Origin: Hypholoma sublateritium FD-334 SS-4
Taxonomy: Eukaryota > Basidiomycota > Agaricomycetes > Agaricales > Strophariaceae
DNA: 64,000 nt
Assembly: GCA_000827495.1 (NCBI GenBank)
Contig: KN817619.1
Coordinates: 62,001-126,000 of the forward strand
Direction of reading: 5' to 3'
The notes beneath the pieces are model-generated. The model was not told the origin of the DNA and did no database searches. It worked only from the letters and a program-made list of their open reading frames with translations. The position numbers were made by a program, and so were the translations under genes. Below, piece by piece: positions 34,593-49,044 of this stretch (its first letter is position 1; each line of letters opens with the position of its first letter).

Positions 34593-34946
34593 TCCGATTG
34601 CTGGCTGCAATGGTCCGCCTCGGGTGACTGCAAATGGGAAACCCCTACGATGAGTAAAGTCTCGCTATTGGCTACGCTGTTTTCGGACATTCACAATATT
34701 TTCGTCTTCCTTGTCCTTCATTAATTATCTTTAGCCCACATTCAGTTACTTTTTTCTGGATGACATGTCGATTTTTGGCAGTCGGTGTATTGGTTTCTGC
34801 TCATTGTTTGTTGATGTGGAACATTATGTATATATTATAATCCCGGTTAATACAAACGAAGGAACGGCTGATTTTTGTTATAGTACACGGCCATATAGCA
34901 AAGAAAGAATGTAAATAGCACTAATACATACTATTGTCCGATAAAT
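34593..34946. other. Convergent 3' region
   Basis: 354 bases between the stop codons of the Zn2Cys6 gene and the GMC oxidoreductase. AT-rich (attatgtatatattataatc), as expected for polyadenylation regions of two converging genes. No other feature seen. Confidence 0.5.
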
Positions 34947-37326
<2,380 letters not shown>

Positions 37327-40254
37327 CGCGGGGTGAGAGGCAATAGTGACCAAGAATTCCACAGGCTTCTTTTTATACAGTGAACCACATCTTACGCTCC
37401 AATGCTGTACTTGTTCGACAAAAAGAATGTCCTCCGAAGATCCTCGGTTTCAAGCTGAATGATGATACGACAGCGCCGGGGAGATCTGACTCCGACACCG
37501 AGTTCTTAATACTTCGAAACACAGATGACTAATTATAGCTCCCCACCGGCGACAGATACGATCCCACATAGCTTGGCATTCTTCCGAGTGATCTGACCTC
37601 GAGATATCGTATCTGCGTATCTCATTCCATGGCAATAAATGTTGCGAAGAACAAAAGATGTATCATACCCGTATGTTACCTGTTTTTGTGATGGTAAATA
37701 CGGTTGCGCACAACGTTATGTATTCTTTAAGAGGCAACAGTGGGCGGAGGAACAGTGCGATGACAAAGCACCGAAGACGGAACGGGATTTTCCAATCCTC
37801 GTTAAAGGCTCTCACCCTCGTGGGGCCACCAAAGAAAGAAAAGCACTAGCAGGTTCCCGAAATACACGTTTACCATGTCCGAAAACAGTAACTACAGGGC
37901 GCACGCGAAATTAGCGCCCGACGCAGAAAGTCACGCGCTATCCTGCGTACGGCTAGGCATAACCTCGAAGTAAGATTACAAACAAAAGGCATCGGTTTAT
38001 GTGTACTCAGCAATATGCACGCCAGACATTTGTAACACAATCGCAGCACGAATCTCTATTGAAGAAGCAATAGATCCCGAGCGCCTAAATATACACTTTG
38101 ATATCTAGCTGAACGATGCATTTTCCTAGTGCTTATGTATAATAATGCAGAATTGATGATTATACGCCTCGCAGCCGAGACCACGTCTCATATCATATTT
38201 ATCCTATTTGAAACTTGCTTATAACGCCGGAATGTATCTGTTATTACCCTCACACGCACACACGCGCTTGCCTTTGTAAGTGTCTTGATGCTCGTCTTCT
38301 ATCAACTAGAATACTTATATCACGGAGTGGACGGAGTAAAATCACTCATGTCGTTAAACCGCGCAGCCGCGCAGCGGGCTATATTTGGTACCTTCGTTAT
38401 TCCCGCTGTCAATGTCAGAGTGCAATCGTTGTGAGAATGATACTGCCCTAGGATACTGAACCTCTTGAACGCGCAGAGTCTTCTTGTGAGTTCACAAAGG
38501 ATAAATCGGTATAAGAGCACCTCCACGAGGACTACTCTAGTATTCAGAGCGGTAAACGTAAACAACCTAGACACAACCTGAATGTGGGGAGAACGTTCGA
38601 GATAATCTGCCAAGTAGATAATGTCTCTAGGTAGTCAGAGTCGAATGATATTGAATTACCTTGTTCCCAAAATATTTGTATATTTCCGTATTCCGCGCTG
38701 CAAGGTCCAGTTCCGAGAGGTTCGCAGCTTGCCAGAAGTGTGCTATCGACGTCGATCCCCACTGGCACAACTGATAGTAGGAGCAAGCATATCAATGTGT
38801 TTCAAAGCCGCAACACGTGGGAGCGATACAAAAAAGAATCGTATCCTCCAGCGTAAGCAGCAAGGAAAGAGAATCTCCTTATGCACAGTTGCAGCAATAT
38901 CGTCCCGGATGACTATCAATTTGGGGCACAGGCCATAGATATGCCGCGAGATAGAGCCCCCGCACTTGAAGATTCAGAGCCTCGACTTCTCGGACATCTC
39001 TTAGCGTAGTAGCATTTTTTCGTGGAGAAAGGCCGGATCCAAGGTCAAGGTGAGTCGTTGATCAGAGGTTCGGAACTTACAGAGGGAAACGTCGTGCCGG
39101 CACGTCACTTGCTTTTATAGAACGCTCTGAATCTCTGGAAAGTGACCATTCATATACAAAGTATCTTGTCAAAGAATTTGGTGGAAATATCACTCAACAG
39201 TAAAAACTTTACACGGTGGCGATCTTCTTGCCCTCCGAGAAAGACGGCTCTGAGGTCGTCTTCAGGGTATGTCTCGAGTTCATTCGTCATTGCCTTCGCC
39301 GGTAGCAGGTGGAATCTCTGTACAGAAAGGTACTGCGGCCTGACATAGTCCTGGCAAAGGCACTTGCAGTTGTCATCGGTAGAGCACTGAATTTTGCGAT
39401 AAATTTTGAATGACGGAAGGGAGGAGCATGAGACAGTTTTGTGGCTTTGTTCGTACGCTGGTACGATTTACGGGCGGACTCGTCACTCAAGCCTCAGGCT
39501 CTGGCTGGTGTTGGCCATAAAGTTGGTGCATAGTGACGGGCAAAGGGAAAAGGCAGTGGGCGGTGTATGAGGGAAGTGTGGGAAGTGCACGCACTCTTAC
39601 GCACTCTGAATCCGGCCTCAAGGCCCCACGCGCAGCACGCTTGGTTCACGCATTCTGAATAGTCTCATTTACCTGGCCATCGTATCTCATTGAAACGTTG
39701 AACGTCGGCAGGTTCGGTTTCTCCCGCTACTGTCGCGAATTTCCGCGAAATCTGCATTTGAACGTTTGAACACTGACCGTCCCGGTTCCCGGCCCGTCTA
39801 TGCGGCGTACGCCACCTGGCCGACTTACTCTTCTACCTTGCTTCTACCGCACCAGGATGTTGCCCCTAACATACTGGCATAGGAGAGATTAGATTCTAAC
39901 ATAAGTCAGTATTTCTGAGAATTTAGGCCTTGGAATTTTCTTCTGGGCACGTCGTGGCGGAAGTGCACGTTTATCAACTTTGCAGAAGCGCATCACATCA
40001 CAATCATTTCTCAAAAGTTCCTATACAGTATCTACCTTGTTCACCAAGGAATTTGGGTTCCATCGACGCGAATTAACTTTCCCCCATCATTAACGCGCGT
40101 TGATTTATCGATTATATTGATAAGTGAAGAAGAGACTGCTTCCACCGTTGGAACGCTTGTATTCTTCCCGTAAAGCTTCTCCAAATAACCGGTCGTATCC
40201 GCGGCCACACTGCTGCGCACTGGAATTCAAAGAGTATGAGTCGTTGGCACCTCT
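37327..40254. other. Intergenic, about 2.9 kb
   Basis: No supported gene. Minus-strand frames around 38.3-38.8 kb and 39.15-39.5 kb are short and carry no recognisable motif, though the second reads like protein for about 60 residues (YLSVQRFHLLPAKAMTNELE). Several weakly similar gtgggaagtgcacgcactct-type repeats occur near 39580-39610. Confidence 0.4.
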
Positions 40255-41120
40255 TTAAAAAATCAGATACTGACACATATCGGTATCAATGGCTCCAGGG
40301 GCCAAAGGAAAGGCGACTACATCATAATAGTTTCTCTTAGCCTGAAATTGAAGTGGTATGAACGCGAAACGATGGTACGCACCTAGTCATTCATTCTCAA
40401 AATGGATCTTTCTTGTCGCCCAATTCAATTCAGCTTTTGATGCACCGTATGCAAGACCACCAGCGAGATATTTTGTTGAATTACCGTCGAGACAGCCTAC
40501 GCCACTGCCAATTGGGACAAAGCGCGGCGAGATGCTTTTCTTGAGCAGACCGTGTACCGCTTGGAACAGGACAATGGTACCTATTACATTCACCTAAAAG
40601 CATGATACTTATTTAGAGGGACCCCATCATGGAAAAAAAGACTATAGACGTACACGAAAATGCTCCTCCAGCAGAGCGACACTAATGTTGGAAGCATCGC
40701 CGGTTGTATCGCAGATACTTTGAATTTTCAAAGTAATATGTCTGATCAGTGGTGTAGTTTCTGGGTCACGGAGAGAACGTACCCGCGTTAGCAATGACCG
40801 TATCCAATCGTCCATGGCGTTTTTCAATTTCCCTCGCAAGTGCAGTATTTCCTTCGACATCGGCAGATACGCATTTGACGACTGACATTCTGTCAGGGTA
40901 TTTAACCTGCAGATTCTGTAGAGATGGTGCATTGTCGGGATCACGAGCTCCGGCGTATACAAATGCATGCTCATGCTTGTCCAGAATGCGAGTTACAAGG
41001 CCAAGGCCTGCGCCAGTGTCATGTTAAGTTCAGACAAATTTCTGTGCATCAAATATGTATATACGACGCACCTAAGCCCCTATTGGAGCCAGTGACGAGG
41101 TATACCGTAGTTTCCGACAT
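40255..41120 (-). pseudogene. Short-chain dehydrogenase/reductase, probably inactivated
   Basis: Minus-strand pieces of a fungal SDR. Exon 1 (41072-41120, MSETTVYLVTGSNRG) joins 40783-41007, giving the NAD(P)-binding TGSNRGLGLG and the DTVIANAG motif. Then come a stretch at about 40654-40722 (VALLEEHFR), an exon ending at 40593 (VNVIGTIVLFQA, a Ser-type SG region, and the catalytic YGASK), and a last piece (VAFPLAPGAIDTDM) ending at 40255. Two defects are seen. The join after NAG cannot be closed in frame with a normal splice pair, and an in-frame TGA follows HFENE at 40387-40389 before any usable donor. Either the gene is dead or it uses splice sites I did not find. Confidence 0.6.
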
Positions 41121-42399
41121 TAGATTTCTGTCACCTGTGTGAAGGGGGAGAAGGGGGGACCTGGATTGAATTTGTATCCTATATTCTGGTTTTATATAGT
41201 ACTTTCAATCGATTGGGTAGTTGTATCGACACAGCATGGGTCCTGGTCGGAAGGAATCCGAAGACCTGATGTCAACCTAATATCTAACTATAGCACCTCG
41301 TAGTTGAGTAAGGTGGTCAGACATTACTCATCAAAACTTGGGCAAATTCTCATAAGCGTCTTATGGACCTTATTTTGGTTTTATTTGTCTTACACCGAAC
41401 TTGTTTCACTTTAACGGCGCCAGAACCACTAAGTACAGTAAGTAGATGCTAAGAAGAAAAATAAGACGAGACGTAGAAAAAAAATCGGCACAGCGCCACC
41501 ACCCCTGTCATATGTTGGTCCCGCAAACATTGCACCGTGCGCCGTGCGGACGGTTAACAACATGTTCAAGTAGGCTGGACCAATCGTACTAGTGGCGTTA
41601 TGCAGCCGTGCGCAAGAGCACTCCGCAATGCAGAGGTGAGTGTAGCAGCGGAGGCGACTACAGAGACGCCGGGGACAGCGCATAGAGCACACACCCGACA
41701 CTGTGCAACGCGCATTCCCGGATTTTATCCAAACGCGAGCGGCGAGCCAGCAGGCGAGATAGCCCTCTGAGTCAATCCGCTGGCTGGGGAGCTGAAGCCG
41801 CCCGGGTGAGGTGCTAAGGCATAGTGTATCTGGTAAAGTATGAGCGTGGTTGAGAATTTTGTGCTTGGTTGAGCGTGGTGCGAGCGTGGTAGTAGTACGA
41901 CTTACGAGCTGGCATAAGCGTGGCATGTGCGAAGGCGAAAGTGCTCACAGTCGCCCGGCTGTTACCGACCGATTCAGACCGGAACATGATCCGAAGAGAT
42001 TTGTGTTTTTATCTCAATCTTGCCAGTCAATTCCTGTCTTGTTCCTGCCAGCATATTTGATTATGGACGTCGTTCAAACGTCGCTAACAAGTCGCTAAGT
42101 AGGGAATCAATGGGAATTCAGTAGGCATGACGAGTAGAAAAAACAGTGTTCAATGCAGGACCAGACTGCCTGAAACAAATAATTTTTACTGCAGCAAATG
42201 AAATGGTCTTTCGTGAATTGAGTATCAATAAGGTGAAAGCATGTGTCTTTCCTGTAGTGCTAAGCAAGACGCTTGGCGACACTGGGACTAATCATCCCGA
42301 CGATCACGACGGCACTTATGACAACCTCTATGTAGGTTGTGCAAGCACTCAGTACTCAGTACTCAGTACTCAACCGTGAATACTACTGTATTTTCAAAC
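41121..42399. other. Intergenic between divergent SDR remnant and secreted-protein gene
   Basis: A 165-residue minus-strand frame (41429-41926) is Arg/Cys-rich with a hydrophobic C-terminus and no family match, so it is treated as chance. The heptamer microsatellite lies just upstream of the next gene. Confidence 0.4.
42346..42371. repeat. Heptamer microsatellite (actcagt)n
   Basis: Three perfect copies of actcagt plus a partial fourth, 29 bases before the start codon of the small secreted-protein gene, so probably inside its 5' leader or promoter. Confidence 0.75.
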
Positions 42400-42954
42400 A
42401 TGAGATACAAATCTGCTACCTCGCTCCAAGCCGCGGCTGCAGCACTTTTCGCTGTACCCTTTGCCGTTTCTCAAATAATCACTTACCAGGGATTTTCAAA
42501 TACGGTGTCTTGTCAAGGCAGTCACTTCCAGTGCATTGACGGCGGCGCCGTATGCTGCTCCTTACCCACCGGATTCGGGTACTCCATGCAATTCAACAAT
42601 CTCCCGGCAGGCAGTCAAGGGCAGGGATACATCAACGGCGGCTGCTCGAAATTTCTGTTCGCGGTCTTTGGACCAGGAACCAAATGTTGGAACGGCGGTG
42701 GTTCGAGCGCAACACATATGAACTGGTTTCATTCTCCCCAGAGGAGTCGCCGCCATGCGATAGATGTTGTCCTGGAGAAAACAACGAACAGTGCGCCAAT
42801 GAATTGCTCGGTGCCGACATCATTTTCCTACGAAGGAAAAAATGGAATCGAAAGAGTTATCAGGGTCCCAACCACTGTTGGTGCTGCGCAGATCATTGCA
42901 GGACTCTTCTTGGCCAACGATCACGAATCTCTATTGTTATACGACGACTACTAG
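42400..42954 (+). CDS. Small cysteine-rich secreted protein
   Basis: A single-exon gene, 184 residues. The N-terminus is a signal peptide (an Ala-rich hydrophobic core ending near AVSQ). The mature part has an N-terminal cysteine cluster (FQCIDGGAVCC), then LPAGSQGQGY, a further Cys, and FAVFGPGTKCWNGG. I recall this pattern as a recurrent small secreted protein family in Agaricomycetes with no known function, extracellular by its signal peptide. The second half (after NWFHSPQR) is charged and less conserved in memory. No intron is needed. Codon use resembles the arm genes, not the GC-rich island. Confidence 0.75.
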   Translation: MRYKSATSLQAAAAALFAVPFAVSQIITYQGFSNTVSCQGSHFQCIDGGAVCCSLPTGFGYSMQFNNLPAGSQGQGYINGGCSKFLFAVFGPGTKCWNGGGSSATHMNWFHSPQRSRRHAIDVVLEKTTNSAPMNCSVPTSFSYEGKNGIERVIRVPTTVGAAQIIAGLFLANDHESLLLYDDY

Positions 42955-43310
42955 GCCCACGAATATCGAATGAAGACCAACTGGATTACCGTAGAGCCAT
43001 TAAAATTTCCCCGCAGAATACTACACTCTTACAATCGATTCAGATTCACCACCGTGTTTAATTATTAGATCTGATGCAAGTGGTCCTCCCCTGAACGCGA
43101 GCTAGAATATTCCGGACGCCACAGACCAGATCAAAAATGTAGAGGAATTTTTTCTTTCAATTGAATTAGACGACTGGTCGGGACAAGCTCGTAAATAACA
43201 CAGCTACATGATCAAGAAGCGCTGGGCTGCGGAAGAGATGCTACACCGTGACGAGACGACCCGCCGCGTCAACGCGCGCCCTATTCTTGTCTTGTGGCTC
43301 AGAGCGCGCT
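42955..43310. other. Short intergenic stretch at inner end of right arm
   Basis: About 350 bases between the convergent secreted-protein and right metacaspase genes. Nothing recognised; a plus-strand frame from 43208 overlaps the metacaspase C-terminal region on the other strand. Confidence 0.35.
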
Positions 43311-46030
43311 CTATGCATCATTCCGATTCCCGTGGACTGCTAGCGCCGGGCTCCATTTCCTGCTCGGGTAGAGTGATAAATAGAATGGCTGCTGAGCTCG
43401 TGGATACAACAAATGTGTGCGTGACCGGCACGCCGGTGGTGTGTTGCGTCTTGTGGCCGATGTTCCGATCAAGACCAAATCAATAAACGAAGAGATGGGT
43501 CGCGTCCTGAATGGGCTGGTTAGGGTCGCTTCTTGTGGATAAATAATACTCACAATTTCGCGAGATACTCCGAGCTGTGGTTTTTGGATATGGGTCAGGT
43601 GTATTTTCTCCCTGCACACGATCTTATTTAATTCGGGCCAAGAACGAGTAGTAGAATAACCGACATTAGATTGTCGTACAGTTCTTGAAATGTTTGCCGT
43701 GGCTCAGAAGCTGGAAAAATGCTTGAATCACGTTGTATTCCAATCCTTTTGGTCACCTACCCAGGCACGAAAGAAATGCCTTGAATAATGTTAAGCGATT
43801 GTTATTCGATCGCGGATAATACCAAGGAGTGCTCACGTCTGTCATAACGCCACCATACAATCCTTTCTCTTTCACTATCTCTTCGCTTAACTGAGTATCT
43901 GTGCAGCCCGACCACGAGACCTAGAAACACTTAATGATTATTTGCGACATATAAATGAGGATATAATGACCCACCACACTAGCAACAATGTCGATAGCTT
44001 TCTTACTGCAGATATCTAGCCCATCGGTGGGCCCGTCGCAGTGATACTAAAATGGCCAAGGTAAGGAAGATATCATCAAACGTTTAACGTAAGACACTAC
44101 ATTGTATGGAAGATCTGTGTCACACAGCATCAACGCCTCTATCATTGTCTGAGAACCATCTGATACAAACCTAAAATAGTTCCCGAGTGACAGGCCTTGA
44201 TATTCAGCCGCTATAAGCGTCCCCTGTTCGACGTATGCATTGATTTAAGAGACGCACGTCAATCAATGCCTGTTATAATGTGAGCTTACTACGACCAATA
44301 GAATGGAACGCAGTGAACGCACAGTGAGGTGGCAGCCCTTTGGGAGATTCTTGACCTTGATTTAGACGAGCGTCAGAGGTGGCAGATAACGAAGCTCGTC
44401 TTTGTAAACCCACCAGGATCTCGTTCAGTAACTAAAAATTTCATTTGGTTAATGTCGTGTGATTAAAAAGGTGTAAAAGCTCACTGACATCGTCCAGGAT
44501 ATATCCACTCCTTTTGTAGTCTACAGGGACGAGCACTAGCACAACAGTTAAATCCGGTAGTTGGTATCCAAAATTGGGCTACACGAAATACCTTCATCCA
44601 ATCCATCGGCTTCATCGCCGTTCTGGTCGGGTACCTGGAAGCCGTGTCCAGAGTCTGACAGGATAATGTGAGCAATTTTCTTTGCAAAATCGGAAGAGTG
44701 AACACATCCAAGTAATTTCACTTCACAGGATATAACGTGGTATTGAAGGAATAATGCGGACGAACGTACAGTGGAAAAACAGAATGTCTTCTTTCCTTGC
44801 TCCATCTACCAATTGGCGAATAGCATTTATTATGTTCTCTCTGGTTGGGAGACATTCTCCACCTCCACCGTCCGACAATGTCGTTATATCTTTTGCCTCA
44901 TACTTTCCGTGTTCTAGTTAATGCGCTTACAATTCAGTAAAGTAGATTGCAGAATCAAATAACCCTCACCAATTAAGAAATCCCGCATACGATGGGCATC
45001 GTTCACGCATCCTTTCAGTGCATCACCAATCTGCCCTTTGTAGTCTATTCCAATCTAATCGAAAAGGAACAAGTTGGGATGAGTATATGGTCATATCACT
45101 ACTTGCGATGCGATATAAAATCGATCGCAGTAGGACCGCGTACAGCTTCAAGGTTAAATAGAAACGTCAGATAGAGAGCACTTACACATAGAGCCTTTCG
45201 ACGTCCTTTACGGCTGCTCCAGAGTTTTTTCATAAGCGTAAGGGCCTCAGCGTACGGCTGTTTCAGGTTTTGTGGTCTATATCCTATTGTATTAGATAAC
45301 CAGGAAGGAATAGAGAGTTGTTGCGAGGGTTTCTGGGATACATGTTTGTGAAATTGTCGATAGGCCTTCGTGTTGACAACTGGAAGATTGTATTCAACTA
45401 GGCGCCTAAAATGACGAAGTTCTGGTTCGAAGTATAATTCGGCATTTTCGTCTGATGTGTCGGGACTATATACGGTTATGCTCTCCAACGTCGGACTAAA
45501 TGGGAGTTTAAGAGTATTCCGGATATTCTATTCAGCTTAAGACGTACGAGTAAAGGTCGTCCCGAGGTGTAAGAGGAAATTCTGTGTCATCTTCACTCGA
45601 AGAACTACCCGATTCTGACTGAAGTTGAGAGCTTGTGCTGGAGCTTGTACTGACATTCCTCTTAAGAGGAATCGCATCCGCGTATCTACCCAACAAGATT
45701 TAGCAACGCCATTCAACGGAGTGGGTGATTCTCACTGTGGCAGATCCAAATGGAATGGGCGTGCGAGAGCGGCTGTTCCTCGCATTCTTCTGTCCCAGCC
45801 TCGCTTGGGCAGTGTAATGGGGAGTGGGCACTCATCCGTCTGGTCGATTAAATATAGAGATGTGTCTTCGACGTCTACCGCATGGCTGTATGGAATATGA
45901 GCCTGCGAATAGTGGAATACATACTAGAAAAATAATATACATACCCAGATACTGCTTCAGAGCTAGTAAACGCGTACTTGGCAACTTCAACCGAATCAGT
46001 GTGCCCGTAGTCTGCCGCAGGCGAGCTCAT
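43311..46030 (-). CDS. Metacaspase, right copy
   Basis: Mirror paralogue of the left metacaspase, minus strand. The start ATG at 46030 opens an exon MSSPAADYGHTDSVEVAKY, the counterpart of the left first exon after its first 20 or so residues. Conserved landmarks include a Ser-rich segment ending EFPLTPRDD, KALC joined to IGIDYKGQIGDALKGC, and FFHYSGHG (split by intron 44655-44769). LVPVDYKRSGYILDD and IDACHSGTIL (catalytic Cys codon 44190-44192) follow, then SWSGCTDTQ and QKPQLGVS. Both catalytic residues are intact. Its amino acid sequence differs from the left copy far more than the NACHT copies differ from each other. The C-terminus is uncertain: after GVSREI the frame runs to a stop at 43311, but a gtgagt donor at that point would allow another ending. 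Confidence 0.75.
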
Positions 46031-49000
46031 ATTGTGTAATGTGTGTACTGAGTAAGCTGTCGAGTAGTGGGAAGGATGGGGAGATTACAGAGGGTTTTTT
46101 TATAAGAGCGAGCTTTCCTGTGCTCAGGCACGGAAGGTGTGTGCTCCGTGAGATTGTTAGGCGCTGGAGAGGTGTTTGGGAATATCAATTGTAACGGAAC
46201 AGCCACTTGGGCAGAGCAATATGCATATGGTATGCACATGCCGGACGTGCCGTAGTATCACTAGGCGCTCTATCAAAGATCTCATACCATATAAGTACTA
46301 AGCATATGGCCAGGTTCTTTGGCTCTCTATTCTAATTTCACGTTCGATTTGACTGCGCGCAACGACGCCTACTCGTGTGTGCTTGTCATTCCATCGAGTA
46401 GGTTGCGTACATTCCTATAACGGTGGCAGAACTCCCATACGTCCGAAACGGTGCTTTGATACAAGCAGCTTTATCATCCAAAAATAAGTATATCAAACAG
46501 AGAAGCATTGTTTCCAGCTCTATCTATTGATCTACCCGCTGCATCATTCAATTTATCATGACAGGAGCGCCCGGGGCACAAACTTGAAGGATAATTGATT
46601 AAAGCACATTCCGTTATACGACTCCGTTCACGAAGGATACTCAAGGACACATTTCAAGACCTTCCAATGCATACGTGCTCTGTCTCGGCACTCTTTTCCA
46701 TCCGGAATCTCAGGGAATCTCCCTGTTTTTAATTAAGCACCGGTCTGCATAGATATCTATTATTAGATCATCTCAGAGCCAGTGCTATTAATAGTCGACC
46801 TCCATAGGTTTTCTGACTTGCATACAACCATCCGAGATGAAAGCAAACATGTAGCCTGGTTTGCTCCGAAGTCAGAAAAACAAGGCTTTTCGGGAGAGGG
46901 TAATCCTGTTAAAATAAACGGAAGCTCGACGGAGTGAGAAATTCTGCTCGTGCAACGCGGATAGCAGCGTAAATTTAATTGCCGAACTATTGATAGTTTA
47001 CTTCATACTCCTCCACGATAGACGCCGTCAGATTCAATATCGCGGTGTCATCCATGAAAAATCAAACGAGCACCGTAGCATATAGCAGTAGTATCTGCAG
47101 ATACTGCGTCTTGCTCGTTCTCGGTAGCGCTTGTACCTGGTATGTTGCTGACTTCTATGTCCCGCGGGCCTAGGATGCAGCCTAGATAGAGGGGGTTCCC
47201 TATTCAAGCGTTAAATTAAAAGGGCATGGGACGGGGAATTTGGTATCCCGCGTCCCGCGTTCCACCGCGGGCAGGCTCAGTTTCGAACATGATCATCACA
47301 CCGTCGACTTCCAGGAGGATATTATCATCTGTACACGCGATAGCTCGACACGACGACATGTAGTTTGAAGATAACTAGGATTATGTATTTCCGTAGAACC
47401 TAGATGACGCTCGACATCGTCATAACATGCCTATTGAGTGCCTCCAGTCCGTAAATTCGCGAGGTATCTCCATGGTATCTGGTAGAGGCGGGTTTTAGTA
47501 ATGTGTTTAAACCGGCAACAGCTGCATGACCGTGGGAGCCATGTAGCAGTGACGTTGATCAATTGACTCGATCGACCAACATCATCCTCCGACTCTCCGC
47601 GCGTTGAAAAACCGTGAGTAGCGCAAGCAACACCGTTCCTGCAGTAGCCCCACGCATACATCGCCAAATTCCAGGCATTCAAATCATATTGTTGATCTAC
47701 CATACGTAATTCAAACGACCCAAAAACAACCCAAAAACGACCCATTTTCACTTTCTGCTCTTGCCTCATTGGTGCTCACGGCGTCGCATGATACACGGTG
47801 AGTGACGTGGTGTTTTTATTCTTCATGCACATGCTTGACTCATGTGTCTGCTCTCAGTCGCATGTTCATGCTGTTAATCAATGTGCCCTCCCTGACGCGA
47901 TAATGTTCGACCCGCACGGTATCAGGTAACCCCGTGTCAGGCCTTGTGAATATCCTGTCCCTGTCACATGCGATATGTGCATGCACATTTGTTGGATATC
48001 GCAACAATGTACGTTCATGATGTTGCCGCTTTCGATTTCCTTCGCGCTGACTGTCCCTTAGGCCTTAAGTTTAAGGCAGTGTATCGACGCATGCCGTGGA
48101 CCCCTCCCCACTTTAAGATTTCTTTGCCTCATCCCTTGGGACGGTCCCTGCGTTCGTTTTTGTGAGTTCCCGTAGTTTTTGCCCCCCGCCCGCTTCTTTT
48201 TTCAGAGAAAAATGAAGTATTCAGTCCGTATACTACCGCTGTACTTACTCTCGAATCCTGGCAGGCACTAGCTCCCAGCACGCTGCGACCATACTCCCGT
48301 CATAACCATTTCGCTCCTACAGCGCAAGCTTTCGTGTCACGCAGCATTTAGACGCGATGAATGGTCGATTAGTAAGTGTATGCGTCCCCCCTTTACTAAG
48401 GTCTTCGATTTGTCTGATTATTGAAGCTCTTCTGCATTCCCACGTCAATAAATCTCGGGGATCGTTTTGGGGTATTCTGTTAATTTAGCCGGTACATACG
48501 CGAAAAATATGCGTTCACTTGACTAATTTACCAAACGTCTGCCCCTCAGCAGTGTCGCTACTCCAGTCGTACCTGACAACACAGGAACGGACGCGACATC
48601 TCACCAATTTTGCTCTAGCTTGAGAGATCGTACGCGTTCATTGTGCGCTTTATTCAGGTAAGCGCCTTTGGACTCTCTCAGGAGTACTAAGCATAGTATT
48701 GACTTCATTTTAGTTTACTAGACATCATTGGAGCTGGGTGCTTGATCGCCACTTGGCCGTGTATGCGCGGGCGAGTATGTAGCTTCCATCCGTTCTCACC
48801 TTCAAGTACAGATTGCAGATACATGACAGCACGCACATAGTCTACATGCGTACCGATACTGAGTAGGCGAAGGTGAGGTCCTACTCTACTCCGCGGCTAT
48901 ACTGGGTCCCACTATGGAGCTGTGCTCGCGTCCAAGCCACATACATATGTATTTCGTACGCCCTACAACCATGATTAAATTGATCGACTTCTAGGTTTAA

Positions 49001-49044
49001 TTCCGCTTGTACTGAATATTGAGTCCAGCGCTCCTCTGCCTCTC
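46031..49044. other. Intergenic between metacaspase and NACHT, right arm
   Basis: About 3 kb without a supported gene. The last 100 bases or so, next to NACHT, match the left arm; the rest is not obviously related to 8.5-10.3 kb. A 112-residue minus frame (47431-47769) has no family features. Confidence 0.45.

Noticed and set aside
41429..41926. 165-residue minus-strand frame
   Set aside because: No recognisable domain, Arg/Cys-rich composition, and no intron or start context that stands out; likely chance.
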